This document shows positions 37,085 through 46,045 of a stretch of DNA of 64,000 nucleotides, piece after piece; position 1 is the first letter of the stretch; every line of letters starts with the position of its first letter. The position numbers were made by a program, and so were the translations under genes. The notes under the pieces were generated by a model. It did not search any database, was not told the origin of the DNA, and worked only from the letters and a program-made list of their open reading frames with translations. This stretch comes from Mixta tenebrionis. GTDB taxonomy: Bacteria; Pseudomonadota; Gammaproteobacteria; Enterobacterales; Enterobacteriaceae. The stretch is from assembly GCF_006517625.1 (NCBI RefSeq), contig NZ_VHQI01000003.1, forward strand, positions 310,001-374,000, written 5' to 3'.

Positions 37085-37126
37085 AAACGGGCTGTCGACG
37101 CGGTGTCGGCAGCCCGTTTCTTTTTT
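37085..37126 (+). terminator. pntAB terminator
   Basis: AAACGGGCTG (37085-37094) pairs with CAGCCCGTTT (37110-37119), followed by TTTCTTTTTT. It lies between pntB and the converging uspE. Confidence 0.9.
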
Positions 37127-37152
37127 CCCGCAACCGCTGCCGTCAGCGGCGG

Positions 37153-38103
37153 TTAATCATCCTCGTCGTCATCCAGCTCAATCGGCGAGTTGAAATGGTC
37201 CGGTTTAATCACCAGCAGATCGCAGCGTAAATGATCGATAACCTGCTCCGCCGTATTACCGAGGAAAGCTGCCGACAGCCCGGTGCGCCCAATGGTTCCC
37301 AGTACCACCACGCCTGCGTTCAGGTGTTCCGCCAGATCGGGGATTACTTCTTCCGGCAGGCCCTTGGCGACGTGAGTAAATTTTTCATCAATGGCGAATT
37401 TTTGTCGCAGCGCTTTCATTGCCACCAGATGCTGACCGCGAATGGCATCGTTATAGACGCTGGGATCGAAATCGGGCAGTTCGATGGCGATATTAATCGG
37501 CGTAACCGGGTAGGCGCCGACCAGATGCACTTCGGTATGGTTCACCATTGCCGCCAGCTCGGTGGTTTCACGGATAAGTTTCTGGTTCAGCTCATCATGG
37601 TGCGGCTCTTCGCTGGCGAGGTTGACCGCCACCACCGCGCGCCCCTGTTCCGGCCAGGGCTGATCTTTCACCATCCAGACCGGGCAGGGGCACTTGCGCA
37701 GCAGATGCCAGTCGGTCGGAGTGAAAATAACCGATTCCAGCCGATCGTGCTGGTGCGCCATTTTCAGCACTAAATCGTGCTCGCCGGCTAATACTTCCTG
37801 AATAATGGCTTCAAAAGGGCGGTTGTGCCAGACGACTTTGATTTCGATAGCGACGCCCGCATCCAGATAGGCGCGCGCCTGTTCACGAATCCATTCTGTC
37901 CGTTGGCTGATCACCCCTTTGCGCATGGTTACGCGCTCGTCGGGTGACAGAAGGGTGGTCATCTCATAAGAAAAATCATAGATGGGCAAAAAGGCCTTAA
38001 TTTTGCCGCCGATGCGCTGATTGAGATAGACAGCCCGACGTAGCGCGGGCTGATCGTCCTGCTCAGGATCTATCGCCACCAGAATGTTTTGATACTTAAC
38101 CAT
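37153..38103 (-). CDS. uspE: Universal stress protein E
   Basis: UspE is a tandem universal stress protein linked to iron scavenging, motility and stress survival. The 316-residue protein has two Usp domains; the second ends in the ATP-type signature [20 protein letters not shown]. Start at 38103 has GGAGAAG 5-11 nt upstream and gives the same length as E. coli. It lies next to fnr in the same direction. Confidence 0.96.
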   Translation of the reverse strand: MVKYQNILVAIDPEQDDQPALRRAVYLNQRIGGKIKAFLPIYDFSYEMTTLLSPDERVTMRKGVISQRTEWIREQARAYLDAGVAIEIKVVWHNRPFEAIIQEVLAGEHDLVLKMAHQHDRLESVIFTPTDWHLLRKCPCPVWMVKDQPWPEQGRAVVAVNLASEEPHHDELNQKLIRETTELAAMVNHTEVHLVGAYPVTPINIAIELPDFDPSVYNDAIRGQHLVAMKALRQKFAIDEKFTHVAKGLPEEVIPDLAEHLNAGVVVLGTIGRTGLSAAFLGNTAEQVIDHLRCDLLVIKPDHFNSPIELDDDEDD

Positions 38104-38220
38104 AACGGCTTCTCCTAACACCAGAGCGTGTCAGCTAAAGATAGCCCATTAACAGGTCAGGAAAAAGAGAAAAAGTTCCAGCCGGATCAACAAAATAACA
38201 AATTGTGACCCGGCCAGATA

Positions 38221-38973
38221 TCAGGCGGCGCCGCGGCTTTGACCGGCCAGATCGGCCAGCATCGAGTGGTCTTCAATAGTAATATATTTGCCTTTTACCG
38301 CCAGCATGCCGCTTTTCTGGAAGCGTCCCAGCAGGCGGCTGATGGTTTCCACCGTCAGGCCAAGATAGTTGCCGATATCGCCGCGCGTCATGGTCAGGCG
38401 GAACTCACGCTGGGAGAAGCCGCGCTGGCCAAAGCGCCGCGCCAGGTTCCAGATAAAGGCCGCCAGACGTTCCTCAGCGTTTTTCTTCGACAGCAGCAGG
38501 ATCATATCCTGGTCGCCTTTAATTTCGCCGCTCATCAGGCGCATCATCTGCTGACGCAGGGCGGGCATTTTGCCGGAAAGATCGTCAAGCGTTTCAAAGG
38601 GGATCTCACAGACCATTGAGGTTTCCAGCGCCTGAGCGAAGCTGGGATGATGGCCGGAACCGATAGCGTCAAAGCCGACCAGATCGCCTGCCAGATGAAA
38701 GCCGGTAATCTGCTCATCACCCTGTTCGGTAATGGTATAGCTTTTGATGGTCCCGGAGCGAATTGCATACAGCGAACGCAGTTCGTCACCCGCCTTAAAC
38801 AGGGCCTGACCTTTCTGAATCGGCTTTTTACGCTCGATAATATTATCCAGCTGGTCCAGCTCATGTTCATTCAGCGTGAACGGGATACAAAGTTGACTGA
38901 TGCTGCAGTCCTGGCAATGGATTGCGCAGCCACCAGACTGTATGCGACGAATGCTTCGTTTTTCCGGGATCAT
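38221..38973 (-). CDS. fnr: FNR, oxygen-sensing global regulator
   Basis: FNR binds a [4Fe-4S] cluster that oxygen destroys; the anaerobic dimer activates or represses hundreds of genes. The 250-residue product has cluster cysteines C20, C23, C29 ([10 protein letters not shown]) and a downstream cysteine in SMVCEIPFE, the cyclic-nucleotide-type beta roll and the [22 protein letters not shown] with the E-x-x-S-R contacts. I start at 38973, the E. coli length; the frame is open 29 codons upstream across the promoter. ogt is missing between fnr and smrA. Confidence 0.98.
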   Translation of the reverse strand: MIPEKRSIRRIQSGGCAIHCQDCSISQLCIPFTLNEHELDQLDNIIERKKPIQKGQALFKAGDELRSLYAIRSGTIKSYTITEQGDEQITGFHLAGDLVGFDAIGSGHHPSFAQALETSMVCEIPFETLDDLSGKMPALRQQMMRLMSGEIKGDQDMILLLSKKNAEERLAAFIWNLARRFGQRGFSQREFRLTMTRGDIGNYLGLTVETISRLLGRFQKSGMLAVKGKYITIEDHSMLADLAGQSRGAA

Positions 38974-39369
38974 CTGACATCCTCGACGATAATTGACTGA
39001 GGTCAATTTTAACATTCTTCCAGCGCGAAATGGAATCCATAAGCGCACTTTTAACCGCATAAAAATCAGGGGTGTTAATATTAGTTAAATTTAATGTAAC
39101 TTTTCGGATTAAATGCATGCCTTGTTTTGTTAATTACCGGCATTAGCGGAATTTTCCAATCAGGCCTGTCTTAAAATATCCTGTTAACAGTTAAATAACC
39201 GCAACGGCAACGCGCGGCAAATGGCGAAAAAGCGCGCATAGTCTTCGCTGCAATAGCGTATTAAGCGCGCCTTTGGCAATGCGCTGCTAATCAGTTAACA
39301 TTGCCGCGGTTGATAAATCTTTTTCTTCTTCGTGCATTGCCACGACATATCAGGCGTGAGGCAGGCCCC
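38974..39369. other. 396-bp divergent region between fnr and smrA
   Basis: Apart from the FNR palindrome, this region is AT-rich with several TTAA runs. No ORF has a good ribosome-binding site. I looked for the McaS small RNA, which lies near smrA in E. coli, and found no similar sequence. Confidence 0.45.
38993..39006. promoter_or_regulatory. FNR-type palindrome at the fnr promoter
   Basis: TTGACTGAGGTCAA is a perfect inverted repeat of TTGAC and GTCAA with 4-bp spacing. It differs from the FNR consensus half-sites by one base each. It lies 20-33 bp before the fnr ATG, where E. coli fnr has its autoregulatory site. Confidence 0.75.
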
Positions 39370-39933
39370 ATGAACCTTGACGATAAGCATCTGTTTCGTG
39401 ACGCCATGGAAGATGTCACCCCGCTGAAAGATTGCGCAAATATCCACTGGCCGAAAGCGCCGGCGCCTAAGGTGGCGCGCCCGCCGCTGAATGAAGAGAA
39501 GGAAAACTTTCTTATTCGCGGCTTTCTCGACATCGTTCCGCTCAGTGAACCGCTGGAGTATAAGGCTGAAGGCATCCAGCAGGGCGTGCTGGATAAGCTG
39601 CGCCTTGGCAAGTACCGGCTGGATGCCAGTTTGAACCTGCTGCGCCAGCCGGTGGAAAGCTGCCGCCAGCAGCTGTTTGCCTTTATCATGGAGGCGCGTA
39701 AGGACAACCTGCGCAACCTGCTGATTGTACATGGCAAAGGACGCGAGGATGAATCGCACGCTAATATCGTGCGCAGCTATCTGGCGCGCTGGCTTCAGCA
39801 GTTTGATGAGGTGCAGGCGTTCTGCATGGCGCAGCCGCAGCACGGCGGCAGCGGCGCCCTTTATGTCGGCATGCGCAAAACGGAACAGGCGCGACTGGAT
39901 AATCGCGAACGGCACGCCAAACGCAGCCGGTAG
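39370..39933 (+). CDS. smrA: SmrA, Smr-domain DNA endonuclease
   Basis: SmrA (YdaL) is a small protein with a C-terminal Smr domain that has DNA-nicking activity. The 187-residue product has the Smr core LDKLRLGKYRLDASLNLL and the catalytic-loop motif LLIVHGKGR, followed by H-A-N-I-V-R-S-Y-L. Start at 39370 (MNLDDKHLFRDAMEDV) matches E. coli in sequence and length. Confidence 0.95.
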   Translation: MNLDDKHLFRDAMEDVTPLKDCANIHWPKAPAPKVARPPLNEEKENFLIRGFLDIVPLSEPLEYKAEGIQQGVLDKLRLGKYRLDASLNLLRQPVESCRQQLFAFIMEARKDNLRNLLIVHGKGREDESHANIVRSYLARWLQQFDEVQAFCMAQPQHGGSGALYVGMRKTEQARLDNRERHAKRSR

Positions 39934-39969
39934 CCTGCGGGCCGGCGCCCGCCGGCCGCTTAACGTCCG

Positions 39970-40893
39970 TCAACCCGAATGGCTTTTACGAATGGTCGCC
40001 AGCAGGATTTCAGCGCTCAGGCTCAGCGTATGGCCTGAGCGAGTAATAATTCCGACCGGTTCGCCGGGGCCATGCGAGGCGATGGGCAGGGCAGCCAGCG
40101 CGCTGTGCAGCAGATCTTCTTTTACCGCGCCGGAAGGAACAAACCACACGTAGTCGTAGCGCAGCGCCAGCTGGCGCGCCAGCGAAGTCGAGGAGGTTTC
40201 TACACAGCTGGGCGGCAGCTGGCAACCTTGCTCCTCCATCATCGCCTGCGCAATGCGGCGCGGCGCGGTACCTTCCGGAGAGATCACCACCGGCCACTGC
40301 AGCGCGCGCGATAGCGTGACGTTGTCACTTAAAAGCGGATGCTGAGGTCTGACCACCAGCCGCAGCGATTCCAGAAACAGCAGCTCGTATGCCAGGCCCG
40401 CCATCATCCCGGCGTCGGCCATGCGTCCGATACCGATATCGAATTCGCCCGCCCGCAGGCCAGCCAGCAGCACATTGTTGTGTAACGTTGCTACCTGCAC
40501 CGTAGCCTGCGGCTGCTGCTGGTGAAAGCGATCGAGGATCTGCGGCAGCATGCCCATCGCTGCGGTGGTCAGCGCCCCCAGGCGAATAGTAACCGGACGA
40601 TCGCTGGCCGGATTAGCAAATGACTGTCCGGCATGGTTCAGCGCGTCCAGCACCCTGATGGCATGGGTAAGAAACTGTTCGCCGATAGTGGTCAGCTGGG
40701 CGCCCAGGCGTCCACGCTCGAACAGGCGCGCGCCGGTCAGCTCCTCCAGTTCGTTAAGCGTTTTTGATAACGCGGGCTGGCTCAGGCTGAGCGTTTCCGC
40801 CGCGCGGCCCAGCGTACCTTGCTGCGCGACCGCAACGAACGTATGTAGATGGCGCAGTCGAATGCGCTGATTAAACAGATAGTTTTTTTCCAT
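39970..40893 (-). CDS. LysR-type regulator, PcaQ-like
   Basis: The 307-residue protein has an N-terminal winged HTH (LRHLHTFVAVAQQGTLGRAA, then ETLSLSQPALSKTLNELE) and a periplasmic-binding-like effector domain. The sequence around LFERGRLGAQLTTIGEQFL and IRLGALTTAAMGMLPQIL resembles the PcaQ group that controls protocatechuate degradation. It is divergent from an aromatic-acid-type MFS carrier with a 334-bp gap, the usual regulator/target pair. No pca catabolic gene is present here, so the effector is unknown. Confidence 0.85.
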   Translation of the reverse strand: MEKNYLFNQRIRLRHLHTFVAVAQQGTLGRAAETLSLSQPALSKTLNELEELTGARLFERGRLGAQLTTIGEQFLTHAIRVLDALNHAGQSFANPASDRPVTIRLGALTTAAMGMLPQILDRFHQQQPQATVQVATLHNNVLLAGLRAGEFDIGIGRMADAGMMAGLAYELLFLESLRLVVRPQHPLLSDNVTLSRALQWPVVISPEGTAPRRIAQAMMEEQGCQLPPSCVETSSTSLARQLALRYDYVWFVPSGAVKEDLLHSALAALPIASHGPGEPVGIITRSGHTLSLSAEILLATIRKSHSG

Positions 40894-41227
40894 AAGCAGA
40901 GAGTAGAAAGGCTAATGGAACAAACGCAAGCGTCATATGGTGATTTTGTTAACTTTATTGAAAATTAAATTTAACATTAATCCCGTCGGAAGAAGATTTC
41001 GCCTGTCTTAAGCGCGCAAAAGTAATCTTACTTCTTTTCAGGATAACTTTTCTGTATGGCTAATGTTTTTTTAACGCCATGAAAGTAAATAATTAAAAAA
41101 ATATCTGCGCCTTTTACGTACCAGGACAAGGACATAGCCAAATACGATAGCGTTTCGTTATGATAAGTATTTCTATCCTATTTTGGACCAGAGGCGATAG
41201 CCAGCCGCCGGCCGTGGAGGTAGCGTT
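40894..41227. other. Divergent promoter region between the LysR regulator and MFS genes
   Basis: The 334-bp region is AT-rich (41030-41130). It probably carries the LysR-type binding site, but I could not single out a convincing T-N11-A palindrome. A strong GGAGG lies at 41216-41220, before the MFS start. Confidence 0.4.
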
Positions 41228-42538
41228 CTGAACAGTACACAAGCCATTGACGTGCGCCAGCTTATTAATCAGCACGGACTCAACGCCTTTCAGCGCCGCC
41301 TGATTACGCTGAGCTTTATTATCGTGGCGATGGACGGTATGGATATCGCGCTAATGGGGTTTATTGCGCCAGCATTGCGCAGCGCGTGGCAGATCACCAG
41401 CCATCAGCTCGGTCTGGCGATTGGCGCCGCGCTGGTTGGGCTGGCGCTGGGAGCGATGTTTGCCGGTCCGCTGGCCGACCGCTACGGGCGGCGCTGGATT
41501 ATTATCGGCAGCGTGTTCTTTTTTGGTCTCTGGACGCTGGCAACGGCGATGGCGCAGAACATCGGGCAGATCATGCTGTTTCGGCTGCTAACCGGCCTGG
41601 GGCTGGGCGCGGCGATGCCGAACGTGGCGACGCTGATTTCAGAGTATGTCCCGGAGCGTAGACGCGCTTTTCTGATCACCGTAGTATTTTGCGGTTTCAC
41701 CTTCGGCGCCGCCAGCGGCGGAGTGGCCGCCTCATGGCTGATCCCCAATTTCGGCTGGCATACGGTGTTGCTGATGGGCGGGATTTTACCGCTGCTGCTG
41801 GTGCCGCTGCTGCTGTGCTGTCTGCCTGAATCGGTGCGCTTCCTGCTGGCGCGCCAGGCGCCGGCGGCGCGCATTCGCGCGATTGTCGCTAAAATGTGGC
41901 CGGAGGCGATGCCTGGCGACGGCCGCTTTCTCTATCCCGCGGCGGCGCCCGAAGCCAGCGCCGTCGGTACGGTGCTTTCCGGGCGATACCGCTTCGGCAG
42001 CCTGATGCTGTGGGGCGGCTATTTTATGGGGCTGTTTCTGGTCTATCTGATTGGCAGCTGGATGCCGGCTTTAATTGGCGATCTGGGGCTGAGCGTTACC
42101 GCCGCCGCGCTGATTACCGCCATGTATCAGGCGGGCGGCACGCTGGGATCGCTGTTTGCCGGCTGGCTGATGGATCGCATCAACGCTAACCTGGCGCTGG
42201 CAGCCATCTATGCCGCCGGCGCTCTGGCGACGCTGCTGCTTGGCAGCGTGCCGGCGCAACCGCAGCTGATGGCGGGCATCGCCTTCTGCTGCGGATTTTG
42301 CTTTAACGGCGCCAATACCGGCATGAACGCGCTGGCGGCCAGCTACTATCCGGTGCAGGCGCGTGCCACCGGCGCCAGCTGGATGCACGGCATCGGGCGT
42401 CTGGGAGCCATTCTCAGCGCCGCCGTAGGGGCGGAAATGCTGACGCTGGGCTGGTCCTTCAGCCAGATATTTATGCTGCTGGCGCTGCCGGCGCTGCTGA
42501 CCTCGTTGATGCTGCTGGCCAAGCAGCGGCGAGGGTAG
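41228..42538 (+). CDS. Aromatic acid:H+ symporter family MFS carrier (PcaK/BenK-like)
   Basis: The 436-residue protein has 12 predicted membrane helices, the family motif DGMDIALMGFIAPAL in helix 1, GPLADRYGRRWI in the first cytoplasmic loop and PESVRFLLARQ at mid-protein. It should import a benzoate- or protocatechuate-type acid. No ATG is available: in frame, a CTG at 41228 sits 7 nt after GGAGG and gives MNSTQAIDVRQLINQHGL, which resembles the start of AAHS carriers, while a GTG at 41252 has no ribosome-binding site. I therefore favour CTG. It is regulated, probably, by the divergent LysR gene. Confidence 0.85.
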   Translation: MNSTQAIDVRQLINQHGLNAFQRRLITLSFIIVAMDGMDIALMGFIAPALRSAWQITSHQLGLAIGAALVGLALGAMFAGPLADRYGRRWIIIGSVFFFGLWTLATAMAQNIGQIMLFRLLTGLGLGAAMPNVATLISEYVPERRRAFLITVVFCGFTFGAASGGVAASWLIPNFGWHTVLLMGGILPLLLVPLLLCCLPESVRFLLARQAPAARIRAIVAKMWPEAMPGDGRFLYPAAAPEASAVGTVLSGRYRFGSLMLWGGYFMGLFLVYLIGSWMPALIGDLGLSVTAAALITAMYQAGGTLGSLFAGWLMDRINANLALAAIYAAGALATLLLGSVPAQPQLMAGIAFCCGFCFNGANTGMNALAASYYPVQARATGASWMHGIGRLGAILSAAVGAEMLTLGWSFSQIFMLLALPALLTSLMLLAKQRRG

Positions 42539-42685
42539 CAACCTCTCTGCCCGTTTGTGTAAACCCGACGTGACAACAACCTGCAGCGCACTTTTACCGC
42601 ATCGATCACAAATTTAACATCTATTCTCCGCCGCGTTGACGCTTGCTTTACAGTGACGGCAGGTATGGGCAAATAAGGCGGAGCT

Positions 42686-44029
42686 ATGGAACAGTTTGTC
42701 AGCGCGGATACCCTCCGCGAACGTTTTTCGCAGGCGATGTCCGTAATGTACCAGCAGGAGGTGCCGCAGTATGGCACGTTGCTGAAGCTGGTGGCGCAGG
42801 TGAATCAACAGGTGCTGGCGCAGGATCGGGCGCTGGCTGAGCGCCTGACGGCGGCGGACGATCTGGCGCGCCTCAGCGTGGAGCGCCACGGCGCGATTCG
42901 CGTTGGCAGCGCGCAGGAGCTGAATACGCTACGCCAGCTGTTCGCCATCATGGGGATGTATCCGGTGGGCTATTACGATCTGGCCCCTGCGGGCGTGCCG
43001 GTACACTCCACGGCGTTTCGTCCGCTTGAAGGCGATGCGCTACGGCGCAATCCGTTTCGTTTGTTTACCTCTCTGCTGCGGCTGGAGCTGATCACAGAGG
43101 GCGCGCTGCGGCAGAAAGCCGCATCGATACTGGCTGCGCGCCAGATCTTTACGCCGCGCTGTCTGACGCTGATCGCGCAGCATCAGCGCCAGGGCGGACT
43201 GAATGAACAGCAGGCGGACGAGTTTGTGCGCGAGGCGCTGGAAACCTTTCGCTGGCACCGGCAAACCACGGTCGATCGCGCCACCTACGATGCGCTGCAT
43301 CAGCAGCACCGGCTTATCGCCGACGTGGTCTGTTTTCCCGGCTGCCATATCAATCACCTGACGCCGCGTACGCTCGATATCGATCGGGTGCAGGCGCTGA
43401 TGCCGCAGCATGGCATCACGCCGAAGGCGATTATCGAAGGGCCGCCGCGCCGCTGCGTACCGATCCTGCTGCGTCAAACCAGCTTTAAGGCGCTGGAAGA
43501 GGCGGTGAATTTTCGCGACGGCAGCGCAGGATGTCATACGGCGCGCTTTGGCGAAATTGAGCAGCGCGGCGTCGCGCTGACGCCAGCCGGGCGCGAACGC
43601 TATGATCGACTGTTGGCGCAGGCGGGCGGCGGCGCGGACAATCAGCAACATCAGCAGGCGCTGGCTGCCGCCTTCAGCGCTTTCCCGGACAGCGAGCAGG
43701 CGTTACGCCAGCAGCGGCTTGCCTGGTTCGAATACCGGCTAACGGAGCAGGGGCGCCGGCAGGGAATATCGCCGCACGCGGACTGCGAAACGCTGATTGC
43801 GCAGGGGCTGCTGGCGGCCGAGCCGCAGGTATATGAGGATTTTCTGCCGGTCAGCGCCGCCGGTATCTTTCAGTCCAACCTTGGCGCCGGCGCGCGGGAA
43901 ACCTTTTCCGCCGGCGCCGGACGTGCGGAATTTGAGGCCGCGCTGGGCGCGCCGGTAACCGATGAAATGGCGCTCTATGCGGCGCGTCAGGCGGAAAGCC
44001 TGCGCCGCTGCGGATTGTCGGATCGCTAA
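42686..44029 (+). CDS. ydcJ: YdcJ/HglS, 2-oxoadipate dioxygenase/decarboxylase
   Basis: The DUF1338 family protein HglS converts 2-oxoadipate to D-2-hydroxyglutarate, an Fe(II)-dependent step of lysine (and tryptophan-like) catabolism in Pseudomonas. This 447-residue product has the length of E. coli YdcJ. The metal ligands align by offset: H68 (VERHGAIR), H224 (CHINHLTP) and E292 (FGEIEQRG). GGAG lies 4-7 nt before the ATG. No other lysine-degradation gene is nearby, so the physiological substrate here is inferred. Confidence 0.9.
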   Translation: MEQFVSADTLRERFSQAMSVMYQQEVPQYGTLLKLVAQVNQQVLAQDRALAERLTAADDLARLSVERHGAIRVGSAQELNTLRQLFAIMGMYPVGYYDLAPAGVPVHSTAFRPLEGDALRRNPFRLFTSLLRLELITEGALRQKAASILAARQIFTPRCLTLIAQHQRQGGLNEQQADEFVREALETFRWHRQTTVDRATYDALHQQHRLIADVVCFPGCHINHLTPRTLDIDRVQALMPQHGITPKAIIEGPPRRCVPILLRQTSFKALEEAVNFRDGSAGCHTARFGEIEQRGVALTPAGRERYDRLLAQAGGGADNQQHQQALAAAFSAFPDSEQALRQQRLAWFEYRLTEQGRRQGISPHADCETLIAQGLLAAEPQVYEDFLPVSAAGIFQSNLGAGARETFSAGAGRAEFEAALGAPVTDEMALYAARQAESLRRCGLSDR

Positions 44030-44296
44030 TCTGCCGATCCGGCGTTTTTACTCTCATCCTGCCATAGCAGGCCGCGCTGCCGGCCTGCTGCTAAAAAATA
44101 TAAATTTTATTTATCTCCCCTGCGCGCCTGCGTCCGTATCGTCGCGCCGGTTTTTTTTATCGTTGGTCCGTATCGCCAGCAGGCGAAAGCGGGCGCGCGG
44201 TCGGCGGCATCAGCATAATCTGCAAAATCGCTGCCAGCATGGACAATGAAACCGAGCCTGCGAATAATAAAACCGGGCTTTACAATGGAAAAAATA

Positions 44297-45811
44297 ATGA
44301 GAAATGAACCTTTAACCCTACACACAGCTGAAGGTGCATTACGCGGGACGCTTGACGATGGGATTTTCGTTTTCAAAGGTATTCCCTATGCCGCGCCGCC
44401 GGTTGGCGCGCTGCGCTGGCGCGGCCCAAAGCCGGTGGTTCCATGGCAGGGCGTACGCGATGCCCTGCAATGGGGCAACGCCAGCTGGCAAAACCGTGAA
44501 TATTGCGTACTGGCGGGCGGCGGCGATCCCGGCCAGCTGAGTGAGGATTGTCTTTATTTAAACGTCTGGACGCCGGAAATGGCGCCGGCGCGCGCGCTGC
44601 CGGTAATGGTCTGGATCCACGGCGGCGGTTTCAGCATCGGCGCAGGCAGCCTGCCGCCTTACCACGGGCGGGCGCTGGCCGCGCGCGGCGTGGTACTGGT
44701 AACGCTTAACTACCGGCTGGGACACCTGGGCTTCTTTGCGCATCCGGCGCTGGATGCCGAAGCGCCGCCGGGGGAGGCAATCAATAACTTTGCGCTGCTG
44801 GATCAGATCGCCGCGCTGCAGTGGGTGCAGCGTAACATCGCCGCTTTCGGCGGCGATCGGCGCAACGTCACTATTTTTGGCGAATCCTCCGGCGGGCGCA
44901 GCGTGCTGTCGCTGTTTGCATCGCCGCTGGCGGCCGGGCTGTTTCATAAAGGTATTGTGCAGAGCGCCTACAGCCTGGCGGATAAAAAACGCGACGAGGC
45001 GCTGGCCAGCGGTGTGGCGACGGCGCGCCATCTGGGGCTGGATAACGCCACGGCGGAAGAGCTGCGCGCTTTGCCCGCCGACAGTTTCTGGTCGCTGCCC
45101 GCTCATTTGGGCAACGGGCCGGTGGCTATCGCGGGCGATCGGGTGCTGCCGCAGCCGATGATGGACGTTTTCGCCGCGGCGCGCCAGCATCGCTGGCCGC
45201 TAATGATCGGCTATAACAGCGATGAGGCCAGCGTGCTGGAATATTTCGGCGTTAACGTCAGCGCCGTGATTAGCGATCTGCGCGCGCGACGTCCGCTGTT
45301 GCTGAAGCTGATCCGCTCGCTTTATGACGAGTATGACGATCTGCGGCTGGGACGCAAGGTGGCGCGGGATATGGCCTTCGGCACCATGACGCTGCTGGCG
45401 GTGCAGGCGCAGCAGCGTCGGGGCGTGCCGGGCTGGCGCTACTATTTTGACTACGTGTCAGAAAACTCGCGCGATCTCTGCCGCTATGGCAGCTGGCACG
45501 GCAATGAAATCCCTTACGTGATGGATACGCTGAATGCGGAAAACGTGCAGCTGGCGGATCGTCCCTTTACCGCCGGCGATCGGCAGTTTGCCCAGCGCAT
45601 CAGCGCGTACTGGCTGCGCTTTGCGCAGGAGGCGACGGAGTTTTCCCATCAGCTGCCGGGAGAGATCGTCTGGCCGATCTGGCGCGCAGGCCAGGATATT
45701 ACGCTGCGTTTTGGCGTCAGGGGAGAGGCGGCGATCGTGCCGCAGCGACGCCTGATGCGGTTACGGCTGCGCCTGTTGCGTTTGCTGGCGCGTGCGATGG
45801 TGCGGCTGTAA
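44297..45811 (+). CDS. Type B carboxylesterase (para-nitrobenzyl esterase family)
   Basis: This alpha/beta hydrolase of 504 residues has the carboxylesterase B hallmarks: EDCLYLNVWTP, oxyanion hole HGGGFSIGAGS, nucleophile elbow GESSGG (Ser about 197, counted from this start), an acidic residue near SDEASVLEYF and the histidine in GSWHGNEIPYV. There is no signal peptide. Start at 44297 (MRNEPLTLH) has GGAA upstream; an ATG at 44285 is possible. It stands between ydcJ and a chemoreceptor gene; the ester substrate cannot be told from sequence. Confidence 0.88.
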   Translation: MRNEPLTLHTAEGALRGTLDDGIFVFKGIPYAAPPVGALRWRGPKPVVPWQGVRDALQWGNASWQNREYCVLAGGGDPGQLSEDCLYLNVWTPEMAPARALPVMVWIHGGGFSIGAGSLPPYHGRALAARGVVLVTLNYRLGHLGFFAHPALDAEAPPGEAINNFALLDQIAALQWVQRNIAAFGGDRRNVTIFGESSGGRSVLSLFASPLAAGLFHKGIVQSAYSLADKKRDEALASGVATARHLGLDNATAEELRALPADSFWSLPAHLGNGPVAIAGDRVLPQPMMDVFAAARQHRWPLMIGYNSDEASVLEYFGVNVSAVISDLRARRPLLLKLIRSLYDEYDDLRLGRKVARDMAFGTMTLLAVQAQQRRGVPGWRYYFDYVSENSRDLCRYGSWHGNEIPYVMDTLNAENVQLADRPFTAGDRQFAQRISAYWLRFAQEATEFSHQLPGEIVWPIWRAGQDITLRFGVRGEAAIVPQRRLMRLRLRLLRLLARAMVRL

Positions 45812-45957
45812 GCAGAATCTGCGCCTGCGGCTGTCTCCGTGCCTGCAGCGCGCGGCCGGCTCTCCGCCGGATAAAAAATTAGCCGCAGCGTGCGGTTAGC
45901 CGCAAAAATCTGGCGGCAACGCGGTGGAAGCCAGCCCTTAACGCGGCGATAAAACAG

Positions 45958-45984
45958 TATATTTTTGCCGGACGCTGCCGATAA
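45958..45984 (+). promoter_or_regulatory. Sigma-28 (FliA) promoter of the chemoreceptor gene
   Basis: A perfect GCCGATAA -10 element (45977-45984) follows TATATTTT (45958-45965; 6 of 8 with TAAAGTTT) at the standard 11-bp spacing. It lies 62 bp before the chemoreceptor ATG, so the receptor is expressed with the flagellar late genes. Confidence 0.8.
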
Positions 45985-46045
45985 CAGTCGGGAAGCCCGC
46001 CGCAGAGGCGGTATATCCACGGTTATTGACCGAACTGAGGCAGCT

